From assembly GCA_964620485.1 (NCBI GenBank), contig CAZUGU010000008.1:186001-250000 (forward strand): a stretch of 64,000 nt of DNA. Reading direction: 5' to 3'. Shown here in pieces: positions 36,953-46,020 of this stretch (position 1 is its first letter; each line of letters begins with the position of its first letter). The notes beneath the pieces are model-generated. The model saw only the letters and a program-made list of their open reading frames with translations. It was not told the origin of the DNA and searched no databases. Source of the DNA: CAZTUH01 sp964620485 (GTDB lineage Bacteria > Pseudomonadota > Gammaproteobacteria > Burkholderiales > Burkholderiaceae_B). The position numbers and the translations under genes are program-made.

Positions 36953-37447
36953 ATGTATAGAATCGAAAATTCTTTGGTATTAAAATTAGGACCATGGTTT
37001 TGTATTGTTCTTCTTATTAATTTATATGAACGTTATTTAAAAGTATTTTGTAATCAAATTCTCCAATATGGAGAATGTTTAAAATTGCTTTCATTTTTAG
37101 ATTTGACGCTAATTTATAATAGAGGTATAGCTTTTAGCTTATTTACTAATCAGATAGCTTTTCAACGTTTATTTTTAATAATATTAGGAATAACAGCATC
37201 AATAATCATTATTAAGATTTTGTTTTATTTAAAAAATCAAATTGTCTTTAAGTTATCATTATCAATGATTCTTAGTGGTGTTATTGGAAATACAATTGAC
37301 CGCATCATCGATGGATATGTAACTGATTTTATATTAATTAAATGGAATAATTGGTCTTTTCCTGTTTTCAATTTATCAGATTTTTGTATAAGTTTAGGTC
37401 TAATAATTTTTAGTTGTAGAAAAATCTTTCTAAGAATATCTACTTAA
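36953..37447 (+). CDS. lspA: Lipoprotein signal peptidase (signal peptidase II)
   Basis: LspA is the inner-membrane aspartyl protease that removes prolipoprotein signal peptides. It has 164 residues and four hydrophobic segments (about 12-30, 68-88, 95-118, 135-155). The catalytic aspartates are in GNTIDRIIDGYVTDF and FPVFNLSDFCI. The asparagine of the first motif and the NRG pair (IYNRGIAFSLF) are present. It follows ileS by 37 bases. A functional outer membrane with lipoproteins is therefore likely. Confidence 0.95.
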   Translation: MYRIENSLVLKLGPWFCIVLLINLYERYLKVFCNQILQYGECLKLLSFLDLTLIYNRGIAFSLFTNQIAFQRLFLIILGITASIIIIKILFYLKNQIVFKLSLSMILSGVIGNTIDRIIDGYVTDFILIKWNNWSFPVFNLSDFCISLGLIIFSCRKIFLRIST

Positions 37448-37680
37448 GATAGGAAAAAATCAAATATTTTGTTCTAAGAAATAGAAAGATAAAAAATAAT
37501 TTAAATTAATTTAATATTATCTATAAATAATATAAATAGATTGGTTAGTTAAATTAACTCAACTTAAAAGTACTTGAAAAAGTTCTTAAAAAATATAAAT
37601 AATCAACCAAAATATTCTAAAGATAAATTACCAAACTTTTAATTATGATATTAAAATTGATTCTAATTTAGAGGTCACTT

Positions 37681-38154
37681 ATGAATTTATCATCACTTAC
37701 TATTGAAATAAAAATTATTGATCCACGTTTAATTTCTTGGGGATTACCAGATTATCAAAGTGATATGGCAGCAGCTATTGATTTATATGCTTGTATTGAC
37801 AACGACTTATATTTAGAAACAGGAAAACCCGCCCAGTTAATTTCAACAGGATTCGCGATGCATATGGCTAATCCAAATATTGCAGCATTGATAATGCCTC
37901 GATCCGGTCTTGGACATAAAATGGGTCTAGTTTTGGGTAACTCAATCGGTGTTATTGATGCTGATTATCTTGGTACCATTTTTATCAGTGCTTGGAATAG
38001 AAATAAATTAGGAAGTCCTCCAATCCTTATTCAACCAGGTGAAAGAATTGCACAATTAATGTTTACAAAAATACTACGACCAACTTTTAGTATTGTTAAA
38101 ACATTTTCACATAGAAGTAAACGTAATGAAGGAAATTTCGGTTCAACTTCTTAA
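37681..38154 (+). CDS. dut: dUTP diphosphatase
   Basis: This trimeric dUTPase hydrolyses dUTP to dUMP and keeps uracil out of DNA. It has 157 residues. Conserved motifs are AAIDLYAC (motif 1, catalytic-site Asp), PRSGLGHKMG (motif 2), GVIDADYLGTI (motif 3), GERIAQLMF (motif 4) and the C-terminal arm RNEGNFGSTS (motif 5, slightly diverged from RGxGGFGSTG). A GAGG ribosome binding sequence lies just upstream. In relatives coaBC often lies between lspA and dut; here only 233 AT-rich bases remain. Confidence 0.94.
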   Translation: MNLSSLTIEIKIIDPRLISWGLPDYQSDMAAAIDLYACIDNDLYLETGKPAQLISTGFAMHMANPNIAALIMPRSGLGHKMGLVLGNSIGVIDADYLGTIFISAWNRNKLGSPPILIQPGERIAQLMFTKILRPTFSIVKTFSHRSKRNEGNFGSTS

Positions 38155-38295
38155 CTACTTCTTAACTAAGAATCCTAAATATTAATTTATTTTGTTTTTA
38201 TAAAATTTAAATTGCAGAAAATATTAATTAAATAAAAAAACTGCCGGTTAAATAATAAATATTTTCATTATCAATCATCTTTTATATAATCCAAT

Positions 38296-38826
38296 TTATT
38301 TTCTAGAATTCTTATTTCGTGGTGCTAATATCATAACAATTTGACGACCCTCCAATCTTGGCATTAATTCAACAAAAGCAGATTTATCCAAATCTTTTCT
38401 GACTCTTTCAAGTACTCGCATACCAAATTCTTGATGGGTTATTTCACGACCACGGAATCGTAAAGTAATTTTTACCTTATCACCATCCTCTATAAAACGT
38501 TGCAAATTACGCAGTTTTACCTGATAATCACCGTTATCAGTAACTGGTCTAAATTTTACTTCCTTAATTTGTATTATTTTTTGTTTAGATTTAGATCCAG
38601 ACTGACGTTTTTGTTCTTGATATTTAAACTTTCCATAATTTATCAAGCGACATACAGGAGGTTTTGCACTTGGTGCAATCTCTATCAAATCAACATTGTT
38701 TTGTTCAGATAAAAGTAGAGCATCCATAATTGGAATAACTCCAAGTTGTTCGCCATTTATTCCAATTAAACGAACTTCTTTTGCTTTTATTTCATTATTT
38801 ATTCGATTAGTTTTTTCGATAATAAT
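38296..38826 (-). CDS. infC: Translation initiation factor IF-3 with non-AUG (AUU) start
   Basis: IF3 prevents subunit joining and checks start codons. The N-terminal domain (INGEQLGVIPIMDALLLSEQ) and C-terminal domain (KEVKFRPVTDNGDYQVKLRN, FRGREITHQEFGM) are complete. No ATG fits the N-terminus. A strong AAAGGAG at 38834-38840 is followed after 7 bases by ATT at 38824-38826, giving about 176 residues. The TTG at 38844 lies upstream of this Shine-Dalgarno and is not a plausible start. IF3 genes of many bacteria use AUU or AUC starts so that IF3 represses its own synthesis. ATT at 38821-38823 or ATC at 38818-38820 are alternatives. It follows thrS by 44 bases; rpmI and rplT, its usual partners, are absent downstream. 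Confidence 0.92.
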   Translation of the reverse strand: MIIEKTNRINNEIKAKEVRLIGINGEQLGVIPIMDALLLSEQNNVDLIEIAPSAKPPVCRLINYGKFKYQEQKRQSGSKSKQKIIQIKEVKFRPVTDNGDYQVKLRNLQRFIEDGDKVKITLRFRGREITHQEFGMRVLERVRKDLDKSAFVELMPRLEGRQIVMILAPRNKNSRK

Positions 38827-38870
38827 ATTAGTACTCCTTTGCAAAATGAATGTTAATTAAATCTATTAAT

Positions 38871-40088
38871 TTAAAAACCATCAGAATATTTTGTAATACT
38901 GTTTTTTAATTCATTTATAAAAGACTCTACTGAAATTGATTCAATATTTGTCTTGCCTAAGCAACGAACTGATACGGTATTATTTAATTGTTCCTTATTA
39001 CCAACAACGAGTATATAAGGGATTTTCTGCAAGCTTTGTTCTCGGATCTTACGAGTAATTTTTTCATTACGCAAATCACACTCTACTCTAAAATTCATAT
39101 TTTTCAAAATTTTTGAGACACTTGATGCATAGGCTGCTGTCGAATCTGATATAGAACATATAACAACTTGAATTGGAGCTAACCATAAAGGCATTGCTCC
39201 TTTATAATGTTCAAGTAGAATTCCAATAAATCTTTCAAATGAACCTAAAATTGCTCGATGTAACATAACAGGCCTACAACGTTGATCATATTGATCGATA
39301 TATTCAGCTCCTAATTGAATTGGAATGGAAAAATCAACTTGAATCGTGCCACATTGCCAATATCTCCCAATTGCGTCTCTCAATGTATATTCAATCTTTG
39401 GACCATAAAACGCACCGTCACCAGAATTAACATCAAAATCACAACCTGAATCAAGTAAACTCTTTTTAAGAGCCTGTTCTGCTATATCCCATGTCTCTTC
39501 ATCACCAATCCTTTTTTTAGGACGAGTTGAGATTTTATAAAAAATTTCTTCAAATCCAAAATCCTTATAGACTTTTTTTAATAGGATCGTAAATTTTGTA
39601 CATTCTTCTTGTAATTGATTTCTAGTGCAAAAGATATGTCCATCATCTTGTGTAAATCCACGAACTCGCATAACGCCATATAGTGAACCTGATGGTTCAT
39701 TTCTGTGACATTGTCCAAACTCACCGTAACGTATAGGTAATTCACGATAGGAACGTAAACAAGTATTAAACAATTGAACATGTCCAGGACAGTTCATAGG
39801 TTTTAACCCATAACCGCGATTTTCAGATTCTACTATAAACATATTCTCATAGTAATTATCCCAATGTCCAGTTTTTTTCCATAATGACAAATCTAGAATC
39901 TGTGGTGTTTTTACTTCTTGATAATTATTTTCTCGATATATTTTTTCCATATATCGCTCAATCTGTTGCCATATTGCCCATCCCTTAGGATGCCAAAAAA
40001 CCAAGCCTGGTGCTTCCTCTTGAAAATGAAATAAATCAAGTTCACGCCCAATTTTTCTATGATCATATTGATGAGTTTTATTCAACAT
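38871..40088 (-). CDS. thrS: Threonyl-tRNA synthetase, catalytic and anticodon domains only
   Basis: The 405-residue frame starts at MLNKTHQYDHRKIGRELD, which matches the linker helix just before the catalytic core of ordinary ThrRS (about 640 residues). The core is intact: motif 2 RNEPSGSLYGVMRVRG, motif 3 MLHRAILGSFERF, zinc ligands Cys in MNCPGH, His in QDDGHIF and His in MLHRAI. The C-terminal anticodon domain (LAPIQVVICSISD to the end) is complete. The N-terminal TGS and editing domains, about 235 residues, are missing. An in-frame TAA lies eight codons upstream of the ATG. The 735 bases between here and tRNA-Val could once have held the lost part. Mischarged Ser-tRNA-Thr would not be cleared in cis. 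Confidence 0.93.
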   Translation of the reverse strand: MLNKTHQYDHRKIGRELDLFHFQEEAPGLVFWHPKGWAIWQQIERYMEKIYRENNYQEVKTPQILDLSLWKKTGHWDNYYENMFIVESENRGYGLKPMNCPGHVQLFNTCLRSYRELPIRYGEFGQCHRNEPSGSLYGVMRVRGFTQDDGHIFCTRNQLQEECTKFTILLKKVYKDFGFEEIFYKISTRPKKRIGDEETWDIAEQALKKSLLDSGCDFDVNSGDGAFYGPKIEYTLRDAIGRYWQCGTIQVDFSIPIQLGAEYIDQYDQRCRPVMLHRAILGSFERFIGILLEHYKGAMPLWLAPIQVVICSISDSTAAYASSVSKILKNMNFRVECDLRNEKITRKIREQSLQKIPYILVVGNKEQLNNTVSVRCLGKTNIESISVESFINELKNSITKYSDGF

Positions 40089-40823
40089 ATATATTATATA
40101 CTCGTTTTAATGCTAATTATCTGGCTTTATCATAGGTAATACAATCTTTAGAACCAAATTCAATTTTTTTTTATAAAACAGAAAGATTTTTATAACTGAT
40201 TCTTATAACTTATAATCTGTAAGATTATTTGCGCTATGATTGTTATTTTCTAAATTGATTATTGTTAACGAAATAAAATTATTGGAAATATTTGTCAATT
40301 ATAACATGTCTAGTTAATTCATAATATTTGTATTCTCTTAAATATAGAATTAAATAATCTAATCTATATAATCTATAAAAATGTTTCAGCTTATGAAAAA
40401 CCTAACTATTTTAGGATGCTATAGAAAAGCTTTTAGGATTCGCTAAATTGCAATTTCTCAATCAAGAGATAAAAGATAAATAACATCATATTAAATACCG
40501 GATTATATATCTGATCTTACTTAAGTATTATTTTGATTAAAATTTTGATTAAATCAAATCAATTCAAGATATTATATAAATAACTATATTATAAATAATA
40601 ACTATTATAATATGAAGAATTAAGTTATTTCTTAGTTAAAATAGTTTAAAAAAATAAATCTGTGATATTATTATAGATAAAATTCTCAATATCCAATATT
40701 ATTTGAATCTTGCAGTTTTTCATTTATATAGTTTGTAACTATTAAGAAATTTTTATTAATTTATATAATTTAATTTTTTGACGATGAGAGAATTAATTAT
40801 TTTCTCATATATAAATACTGTAT
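40089..40823. other. AT-rich region at the place of the lost thrS 5' third
   Basis: 735 bases between the thrS start and tRNA-Val. Its length is close to the roughly 705 bases needed for the missing ThrRS domains, but I could not recognise editing-domain motifs (HxxxH, CxxxH) in any minus-strand frame. A TATAAT lies 5-10 bases upstream of the thrS ATG; a Shine-Dalgarno is weak or absent. No other gene is seen. Confidence 0.5.
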
Positions 40824-40900
40824 AGGCGGTTAGCTCAGATGGTTAGAGCGCTACGTTGACGTCGTGGAGGCCATTGGTTCGAATCCAATACCGCCTACCA
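40824..40900 (+). tRNA. tRNA-Val (anticodon GAC)
   Basis: A complete cloverleaf. The acceptor is AGGCGGT/ACCGCCT, the D arm GCTCAGATGGTTAGAGC, the anticodon stem CTACG/CGTGG with loop TTGACGT (GAC), and the T arm ATTGGTTCGAATCCAAT. CCA is encoded at 40898-40900, unlike the other tRNAs here. It reads GUC and GUU. Confidence 0.95.
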
Positions 40901-40952
40901 AAATCCTCTTAGTAAGAATAAATTTCTACAATTTCTATTTTTCTTTTTTATA

Positions 40953-41663
40953 TTATATTATTATTATTAATAATATATTGATATTGTCTAATAGAGAACC
41001 TAATCCTGTTGTAAGTGCCATTGCTATAGTGCCTAATATTGTTATTCGAATGGTTGCAGGAATAATTGGAGCTCCACCAGTATAAGCTGACAATATTCCT
41101 AATATTATTAAACAAATTATTGAACTAATTATTACTGAAGGAATTATTACTGAATAAGATACACCAATTGTTGTTAACAATGGTAAGAATGCTCCTATTG
41201 CAAATGAAATCGCCGAAACTATTGCAGCTTGCATAGGTTTTGCTTGATTGTAAACTGAAATACCTAATTCATCGCGTGCATGAGCATCTAGAGCATTATG
41301 ATTAGTTAACTGACGAGCTACTTGATTTGCTAAATCTTTCGATAATCCTCTATTAACATAAATTTGAGATAATTCAATCAATTCAGCGTAAGCATTTTTC
41401 TTTAATGCATTTCTTTCCAATTCTAAATCAGCATTTTCGGTATCATGTTGTGAGCATACAGAAACATATTCTCCTCCTGCCATTGACAAAGCGCCAGCTA
41501 TTAAACCTGCTAAAGCAGATGTAATAATCATTTCATGTGAACACTGAGCAGCAGTAATACCTGTAATTAAACTAGCTGTTGATACAACACCATCGTTAGC
41601 ACCTAATACAGCTGCACGTAACCACCTAGATCGATAAATTCGATGATGTCTTTCTTTTTGCAT
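40953..41663 (-). CDS. VIT1/CCC1-family Fe2+/Mn2+ transporter
   Basis: This 236-residue membrane protein is of the VIT1/CCC1 family, whose members move ferrous iron or manganese (export or compartment storage). Family features: the N-terminal RAAVLGANDGVVSTASLITG segment in the first membrane helix, the GALSMAGGEYVSV motif in the second, a charged cytosolic metal-binding stretch (about residues 75-130) with several Glu and His, and three further hydrophobic helices. It would protect an Fe-S-producing cell from excess metal; direction and metal are inferred. It stands alone, 52 bases from the tRNA-Val 3' end and convergent with it. Confidence 0.88.
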   Translation of the reverse strand: MQKERHHRIYRSRWLRAAVLGANDGVVSTASLITGITAAQCSHEMIITSALAGLIAGALSMAGGEYVSVCSQHDTENADLELERNALKKNAYAELIELSQIYVNRGLSKDLANQVARQLTNHNALDAHARDELGISVYNQAKPMQAAIVSAISFAIGAFLPLLTTIGVSYSVIIPSVIISSIICLIILGILSAYTGGAPIIPATIRITILGTIAMALTTGLGSLLDNINILLIIII

Positions 41664-41771
41664 AAAGGAACTATTATAAAAATAAAAATTAATAAAAATT
41701 AGTCAGATAGTAAAAATTAGTCATACAATAATAAATACTGTACAAAATTTAATAACTTAGAATTTCTCATT

Positions 41772-42104
41772 CTATTTCTTTAAACCAACTATTTTAGATA
41801 AACGATGATTCATTCTTCGCTTTCTTGACTCCTTTGGATCAAAAATTAGAGGTTTGTATATTTCTATTCTATCACCATCATTCAATTTTGAATTAATTTT
41901 ACAAGGTATTCCGAATATACCTACACCATATTTCCATGGATCGAAATGTTCAAATTTATTTCTATGTTTAAAACACTCAAGTGCGCTATCTACTGTAGAT
42001 TCATCTGTCAAATAGAAATTTTGAAATAAAATTTCTCCATTAGACTTAATATAAAAGATACTAATATTTAATAATTTCTTTTGAGAGTGATTATTATCTA
42101 TCAT
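41772..42104 (-). CDS. rnfH: RnfH family protein (ubiquitin-like fold)
   Basis: A small protein of 110 residues with the family signature NDGDRIEIYKPLIFDPKESRKRR in its C-terminal half. The role of RnfH is poorly defined; the family is usually found next to ratA or rnf genes and has a beta-grasp fold. Its start overlaps the end of ratA by 11 bases, so the two are translationally coupled as in many proteobacteria. Confidence 0.88.
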   Translation of the reverse strand: MIDNNHSQKKLLNISIFYIKSNGEILFQNFYLTDESTVDSALECFKHRNKFEHFDPWKYGVGIFGIPCKINSKLNDGDRIEIYKPLIFDPKESRKRRMNHRLSKIVGLKK

Positions 42105-42528
42105 ATTTAAATCCGGCTCTTTTTTTAAAATTATTTATAATATTCCTAGAAATACTATGGAATATTGATCCAATTGCTAACTCTAATATTTTATTTGAAA
42201 AAGCATATTCTATTGTAAATGTAACATTACATACTCTATAATCTATATCCTGAAATTGCCATTGTCCTGTAAAAATAGAAAATGGACCATCAACCAGTTC
42301 TAATTGAATCAAATTAGGAAATTTATGAATATTCCTTGTAACAAAATCCCAGGAAATGCCATAGAGATTTGCGGTAATTGATGCTTGTATACTATTCTTA
42401 TTTCGGCAATGTATACTAGATTTTCTGCACCACGGTATAAAATCTGGATATTCTTCAATATCAGTAACTAATTCAAACATTTGATTAGCACTATAAGGAA
42501 GTAAAATTGATTCTTTTATCTTATACAT
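42094..42528 (-). CDS. ratA: RatA / Coq10-like START-domain protein
   Basis: A 144-residue single-domain protein of the polyketide cyclase/START superfamily. MYKIKESILLPYSANQMFELV followed by EEYPDFIPWCRKSS is typical of RatA (YfjG) and mitochondrial Coq10. E. coli RatA was described as inhibiting 70S association, while the Coq10 branch binds ubiquinone; the sequence alone does not decide. Ubiquinone synthesis is suggested by ubiD in this window. It is paired with rnfH and divergent from smpB with 58 bases between, the conserved ratA-smpB arrangement. Confidence 0.9.
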   Translation of the reverse strand: MYKIKESILLPYSANQMFELVTDIEEYPDFIPWCRKSSIHCRNKNSIQASITANLYGISWDFVTRNIHKFPNLIQLELVDGPFSIFTGQWQFQDIDYRVCNVTFTIEYAFSNKILELAIGSIFHSISRNIINNFKKRAGFKYDR

Positions 42529-42586
42529 TAATTATGTTTATTCTAATTATGGATGATATATTAAAATTTAATCAGGCCTATTATAT

Positions 42587-43066
42587 ATGAATATAAATAT
42601 AATAAATAATCGCAGAGCGCTACATAATTTCTTTATTGATAACAGATATGAAGCTGGATTATCCTTAGAAGGCTGGGAAGTTAAATCAATTCGTGAAAAC
42701 CGTGTACAGATAAAAGATAGCTATATCATAGTCAAAAACTATGAGTTATTTATTGTTGGAATGCATATTAGTCCTTCGATATCTGTATCGACGCATATTC
42801 AAATAAATCCAAACCGTACTCGAAAATTGCTTCTCAAATACTGGGAAATATGTAAATTAGATAAAAAAATAAAACAACGTGGTCAAGTTATAATTCCATT
42901 GAAATTATATTTTAAAAATAACGGACGTATAAAAATTGAAATAGCACAGGGTCGCGGTAAAAAGCTGTATGATAAGCGTTTCTTTTTAAAAGAAAAAGAT
43001 TATAAGAGAGAAATGGAACATTACATAAAATGTAGTAGATACACAATGTCAAGTTATAAAACTTGA
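42587..43066 (+). CDS. smpB: SsrA-binding protein SmpB
   Basis: SmpB binds tmRNA and is essential for trans-translation, which rescues stalled ribosomes and tags products for ClpXP. It has 159 residues. NNRRALHNFFIDNRYEAGLSL near the N-terminus and GWEVKSIRENRVQIKDSYI are diagnostic. KKLYDKR begins the C-terminal tail. No ssrA gene was recognised in this window. ClpX and ClpP, which degrade tagged proteins, are both here. It ends in TGA. Confidence 0.96.
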   Translation: MNINIINNRRALHNFFIDNRYEAGLSLEGWEVKSIRENRVQIKDSYIIVKNYELFIVGMHISPSISVSTHIQINPNRTRKLLLKYWEICKLDKKIKQRGQVIIPLKLYFKNNGRIKIEIAQGRGKKLYDKRFFLKEKDYKREMEHYIKCSRYTMSSYKT

Positions 43067-43102
43067 TATTGTTTAATTATTTTATATGTAGATATTTCAA
43101 AA

Positions 43103-44080
43103 TTATAAATCATGAACTTTATCAGAATTAGACTCGTTATTTTTTCCTGTTTTTCCAATAATACTCATTGCTGCTGTTATCATACTACCTATATCGGCTA
43201 AATTAGCAGGCAATATAATTGTATTGCTTTCTTTTGCTATATTGTTAAATGCATCGACAAAGCGTTCTGCTATTTTTAAATTAGCAGCTTCTATACCGCC
43301 AGGCGTACAAGCTGCGCTTGCAATCTGTCTCAGAGATTTTGCGGTTGCTTCAGAAATTTCTATTAAAGCTATTGCTTGCCCTCTGGCTTTATTAATTTGA
43401 GCAGTTTGTTCTCCTTCAGAACGCGCAATTGCAGCTTCACGTTCACCAGTTGCGATATTGATTTGTTCCTGACGACGTCCTTCTGAAGCAGAAATTAATG
43501 CTCGTTTCTCACGTTCTGCTGTAATTTGTGCTTGCATTGATCGCAAAATTTCATTTGGTGGAGTAAGATCTTTTATTTCATATCGTAAAACTTTTACTCC
43601 CCAATTTGAAGTAGCTTCATCAAGTACAGTGACAATACTTGTGTTAATAATATCACGTTCTTCGAATGTTTTATCTAATTCCATTTTTCCAATTACAGAA
43701 CGTAAAGTAGTTTGTGCAAGTTGAGTAATTGCAGAAATATAATTTGAAGAACCATATGAAGCACGCATAGGATCAGTTACTTGAAAGAATAAAACACCAT
43801 CTACCTGTAATTGAGTATTATCTCGTGTAATACAAACTTGACTAGGTACATCTAATGGAATTTCTTTTAAAGAGTGATGATATGCAATACGCTCTATAAA
43901 TGGAATAATAAAATTTGCTCCTGGAGATAAAATTCGGTCAAATTTTCCAAATCTTTCTACAATCCAAGCATGTTGTTGAGGCACTATAGCAATTGAACGA
44001 AAAACTACTAATATGGAAAGTAGCAAAAAAATAAATGATACAAAAGTAGATAAATTAGCAATCATTCCATTCCTCTTCAT
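43103..44080 (-). CDS. qmcA: SPFH/Band 7 membrane protein, QmcA-like
   Basis: A 325-residue inner-membrane protein with one N-terminal hydrophobic segment (about residues 10-28) and an SPFH domain (VPQQHAWIVERFGKFDRILSPG). A coiled-coil rich in Glu, Ala and Arg follows (about 190-260). It resembles E. coli QmcA (YbbK) and stomatin-like bacterial proteins rather than HflC. It lies 64 bases downstream of an NfeD-type gene. This SPFH-NfeD pairing is common and suggests a membrane microdomain complex. Its precise function is unknown. Confidence 0.88.
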   Translation of the reverse strand: MKRNGMIANLSTFVSFIFLLLSILVVFRSIAIVPQQHAWIVERFGKFDRILSPGANFIIPFIERIAYHHSLKEIPLDVPSQVCITRDNTQLQVDGVLFFQVTDPMRASYGSSNYISAITQLAQTTLRSVIGKMELDKTFEERDIINTSIVTVLDEATSNWGVKVLRYEIKDLTPPNEILRSMQAQITAEREKRALISASEGRRQEQINIATGEREAAIARSEGEQTAQINKARGQAIALIEISEATAKSLRQIASAACTPGGIEAANLKIAERFVDAFNNIAKESNTIILPANLADIGSMITAAMSIIGKTGKNNESNSDKVHDL

Positions 44081-44144
44081 AAGAAATCAGATTAAATTTG
44101 ATATATTCAAATTTTAAATTAAGATTTGATTAAAAAAATCGGAA

Positions 44145-44555
44145 TTATTTAGGTACAACGATAAAGTGAATATCGTGAACCTCGATAATTTTATGCAAAC
44201 CATTTTTACAAGGATAACCTTCAGCAAGTTCAACTTTCCATTTTGAGCCACGATAAAATATACTGGAAAAGCGATATTTTGACCAAGTCTCGACTATAAC
44301 ATATTGACCAATGTCAATATGTACATCATTATTTCGATCAATTTGATTTTTTTCTGTACTTCTAATCTTAAAAAGAATCATAGTGATTAACATGATTATC
44401 ATTGTACAGGTAAATAATTCATGTTCAAGATTATGAAATATCTGAGCAGATAATCCTGCTATAGCTAGTCCTAATGCAATAAAAAGTAAGAAAAAGGTTC
44501 CAGTTAGTATTTCAAAGATTAAAGCAAGCGCAGCTAAGCCAAACCATATCCACAT
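44145..44555 (-). CDS. NfeD-like membrane protein
   Basis: A 136-residue protein with two to three hydrophobic helices in the first 80 residues (FGLAALALIFEILTGTFFLL and LFTCTMIIMLITMILF), then a small OB-fold domain (GQYVIVETWSKYRFSSIFYRGSKWKVEL). This is the short NfeD1b/YbbL form without a protease domain. It is co-transcribed with the SPFH gene downstream. Gene symbols vary (ybbL, nfeD), so none is assigned. Confidence 0.87.
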   Translation of the reverse strand: MWIWFGLAALALIFEILTGTFFLLFIALGLAIAGLSAQIFHNLEHELFTCTMIIMLITMILFKIRSTEKNQIDRNNDVHIDIGQYVIVETWSKYRFSSIFYRGSKWKVELAEGYPCKNGLHKIIEVHDIHFIVVPK

Positions 44556-44724
44556 AATGCTTATTTAATTTTTAGTAATTTTTAATTATTATTGAGCTTA
44601 ATTAAGTATAATTAAGTATTTTACGTAATAAAGAATTAGTTTTTAAATCTTAAATTTGATATAATCCTTTACTAAGGTTAGAATAAATAACTTTGTTTGT
44701 ATAATCTATAATTATAATTGGATA

Positions 44725-45915
44725 TTATTTTGCACGTTCTTCAAGAATTTCAACAGCTGGAAGAACATCACCTGCTAAAAGCTTTAAGAATGCTCCACCA
44801 CCTGTCGAAACATATCCAATTTTATCAAAAATTCCATATTTAGCAATAACTGCCAAAGTTTCGCCACCACCTGCAATTGAAAATCCTTCTGATTCTGCAA
44901 TAGCATTTGCAATGGTGCTAGTTCCAATGGAAAATGAATCAAATTCGAACATTCCAACTGGTCCATTCCAAATAATAGTACCTGCCTGTTTTAGTAATTC
45001 TGCTATTTTGCAAGCAGTTATTGGACCAATATCTAATATCAAATCATCGATAGATATTTGATTTACTAATTTAGTTATAGAAGTTTTAGATCTAACTGAT
45101 TTAGCACAAACAACATCTTCTGGAATTGGAATAGGAAATCCACGATTTTTCATAATTGACATTATGGCTTTAGTTTGTTCAATTTTCTCAGGTTCAGCTA
45201 AAGAATTTCCTATTGATTGCCCATTTGCCAACATAAAAGTGTTAGCAATACCACCACCTACAATTAATCTATCAACTTTTTCAGCTAGAGAATATAAAAT
45301 AGGAAGCTTTGTAGATATTTTAGATCCACCAATAACAGCTACTAATGGACGTTTTGGTTCTTTGAATACCTGTTGTAAAGTGTTTAATTCTGTTTCTAAC
45401 AAAGGACCTGCACATGCAATTGGCGAGAACCGTGCCATACCATATGTTGTAGATTCAATTCTATGCGCTGTGCCAAAAGCATCATTGACGTAAATATCAC
45501 ACAGTGATGCCATTTTTCTAGATAGAATCTCATCATTTTTTTCTTCACCAATATTCATACGACAATTTTCTAATAAAACAACTTGACCAGGAGCCACCTT
45601 TACTCCATTAATCCAATCTTTAATTAATTCAACTTGTGTACCTAATAATTCTGATAACCGTTGTGCAACTAAAACTAAGGAACCTATTTCAATACATGCA
45701 AGTTTTTTTGGCCTACTTAAATGTGATGTTATCATCACTGCTGCTCCAGCACTTAATGCTAAACGTATGCCTGGTACAGAAGCACGAATTCTTGTGTCCT
45801 CTAATATTTTGCCGGTTTTATCAAATGGGACGTTAAGATCAGATCGAATGAATACTCTCTTGCCGGATAACTCGCCAGATTTTATTAACGCGGACAGAGT
45901 TTTAATCTGAGTCAT
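44725..45915 (-). CDS. pgk: Phosphoglycerate kinase
   Basis: Pgk makes ATP from 1,3-bisphosphoglycerate. It has 396 residues. RSDLNVPFD (substrate-binding region, about residue 24), the arginine/histidine-rich SHLSRP, VGGGIANTF and the nucleotide-binding GPVGMFEFDSF and GGGETLAVI are present. It begins after a good AAGGAG sequence. It is last in tkt-gapA-pgk on the minus strand, 105 bases after gapA. Substrate-level ATP production is evidently kept. Confidence 0.97.
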   Translation of the reverse strand: MTQIKTLSALIKSGELSGKRVFIRSDLNVPFDKTGKILEDTRIRASVPGIRLALSAGAAVMITSHLSRPKKLACIEIGSLVLVAQRLSELLGTQVELIKDWINGVKVAPGQVVLLENCRMNIGEEKNDEILSRKMASLCDIYVNDAFGTAHRIESTTYGMARFSPIACAGPLLETELNTLQQVFKEPKRPLVAVIGGSKISTKLPILYSLAEKVDRLIVGGGIANTFMLANGQSIGNSLAEPEKIEQTKAIMSIMKNRGFPIPIPEDVVCAKSVRSKTSITKLVNQISIDDLILDIGPITACKIAELLKQAGTIIWNGPVGMFEFDSFSIGTSTIANAIAESEGFSIAGGGETLAVIAKYGIFDKIGYVSTGGGAFLKLLAGDVLPAVEILEERAK

Positions 45916-46020
45916 GTATACTTAGCTCCTTATGGATTTACAGTAAAAATTTCAGATTGAATTTTACAATGAAATGTAAACTTTTCTATTTAAAGTATTG
46001 GATTATTAGTATAACTATTG

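Noticed and set aside
40089..40823. Hidden RNA gene (tmRNA, RNase P RNA) in the spacer beside tRNA-Val
   Set aside because: No conserved core segments of these RNAs were recognised on either strand.
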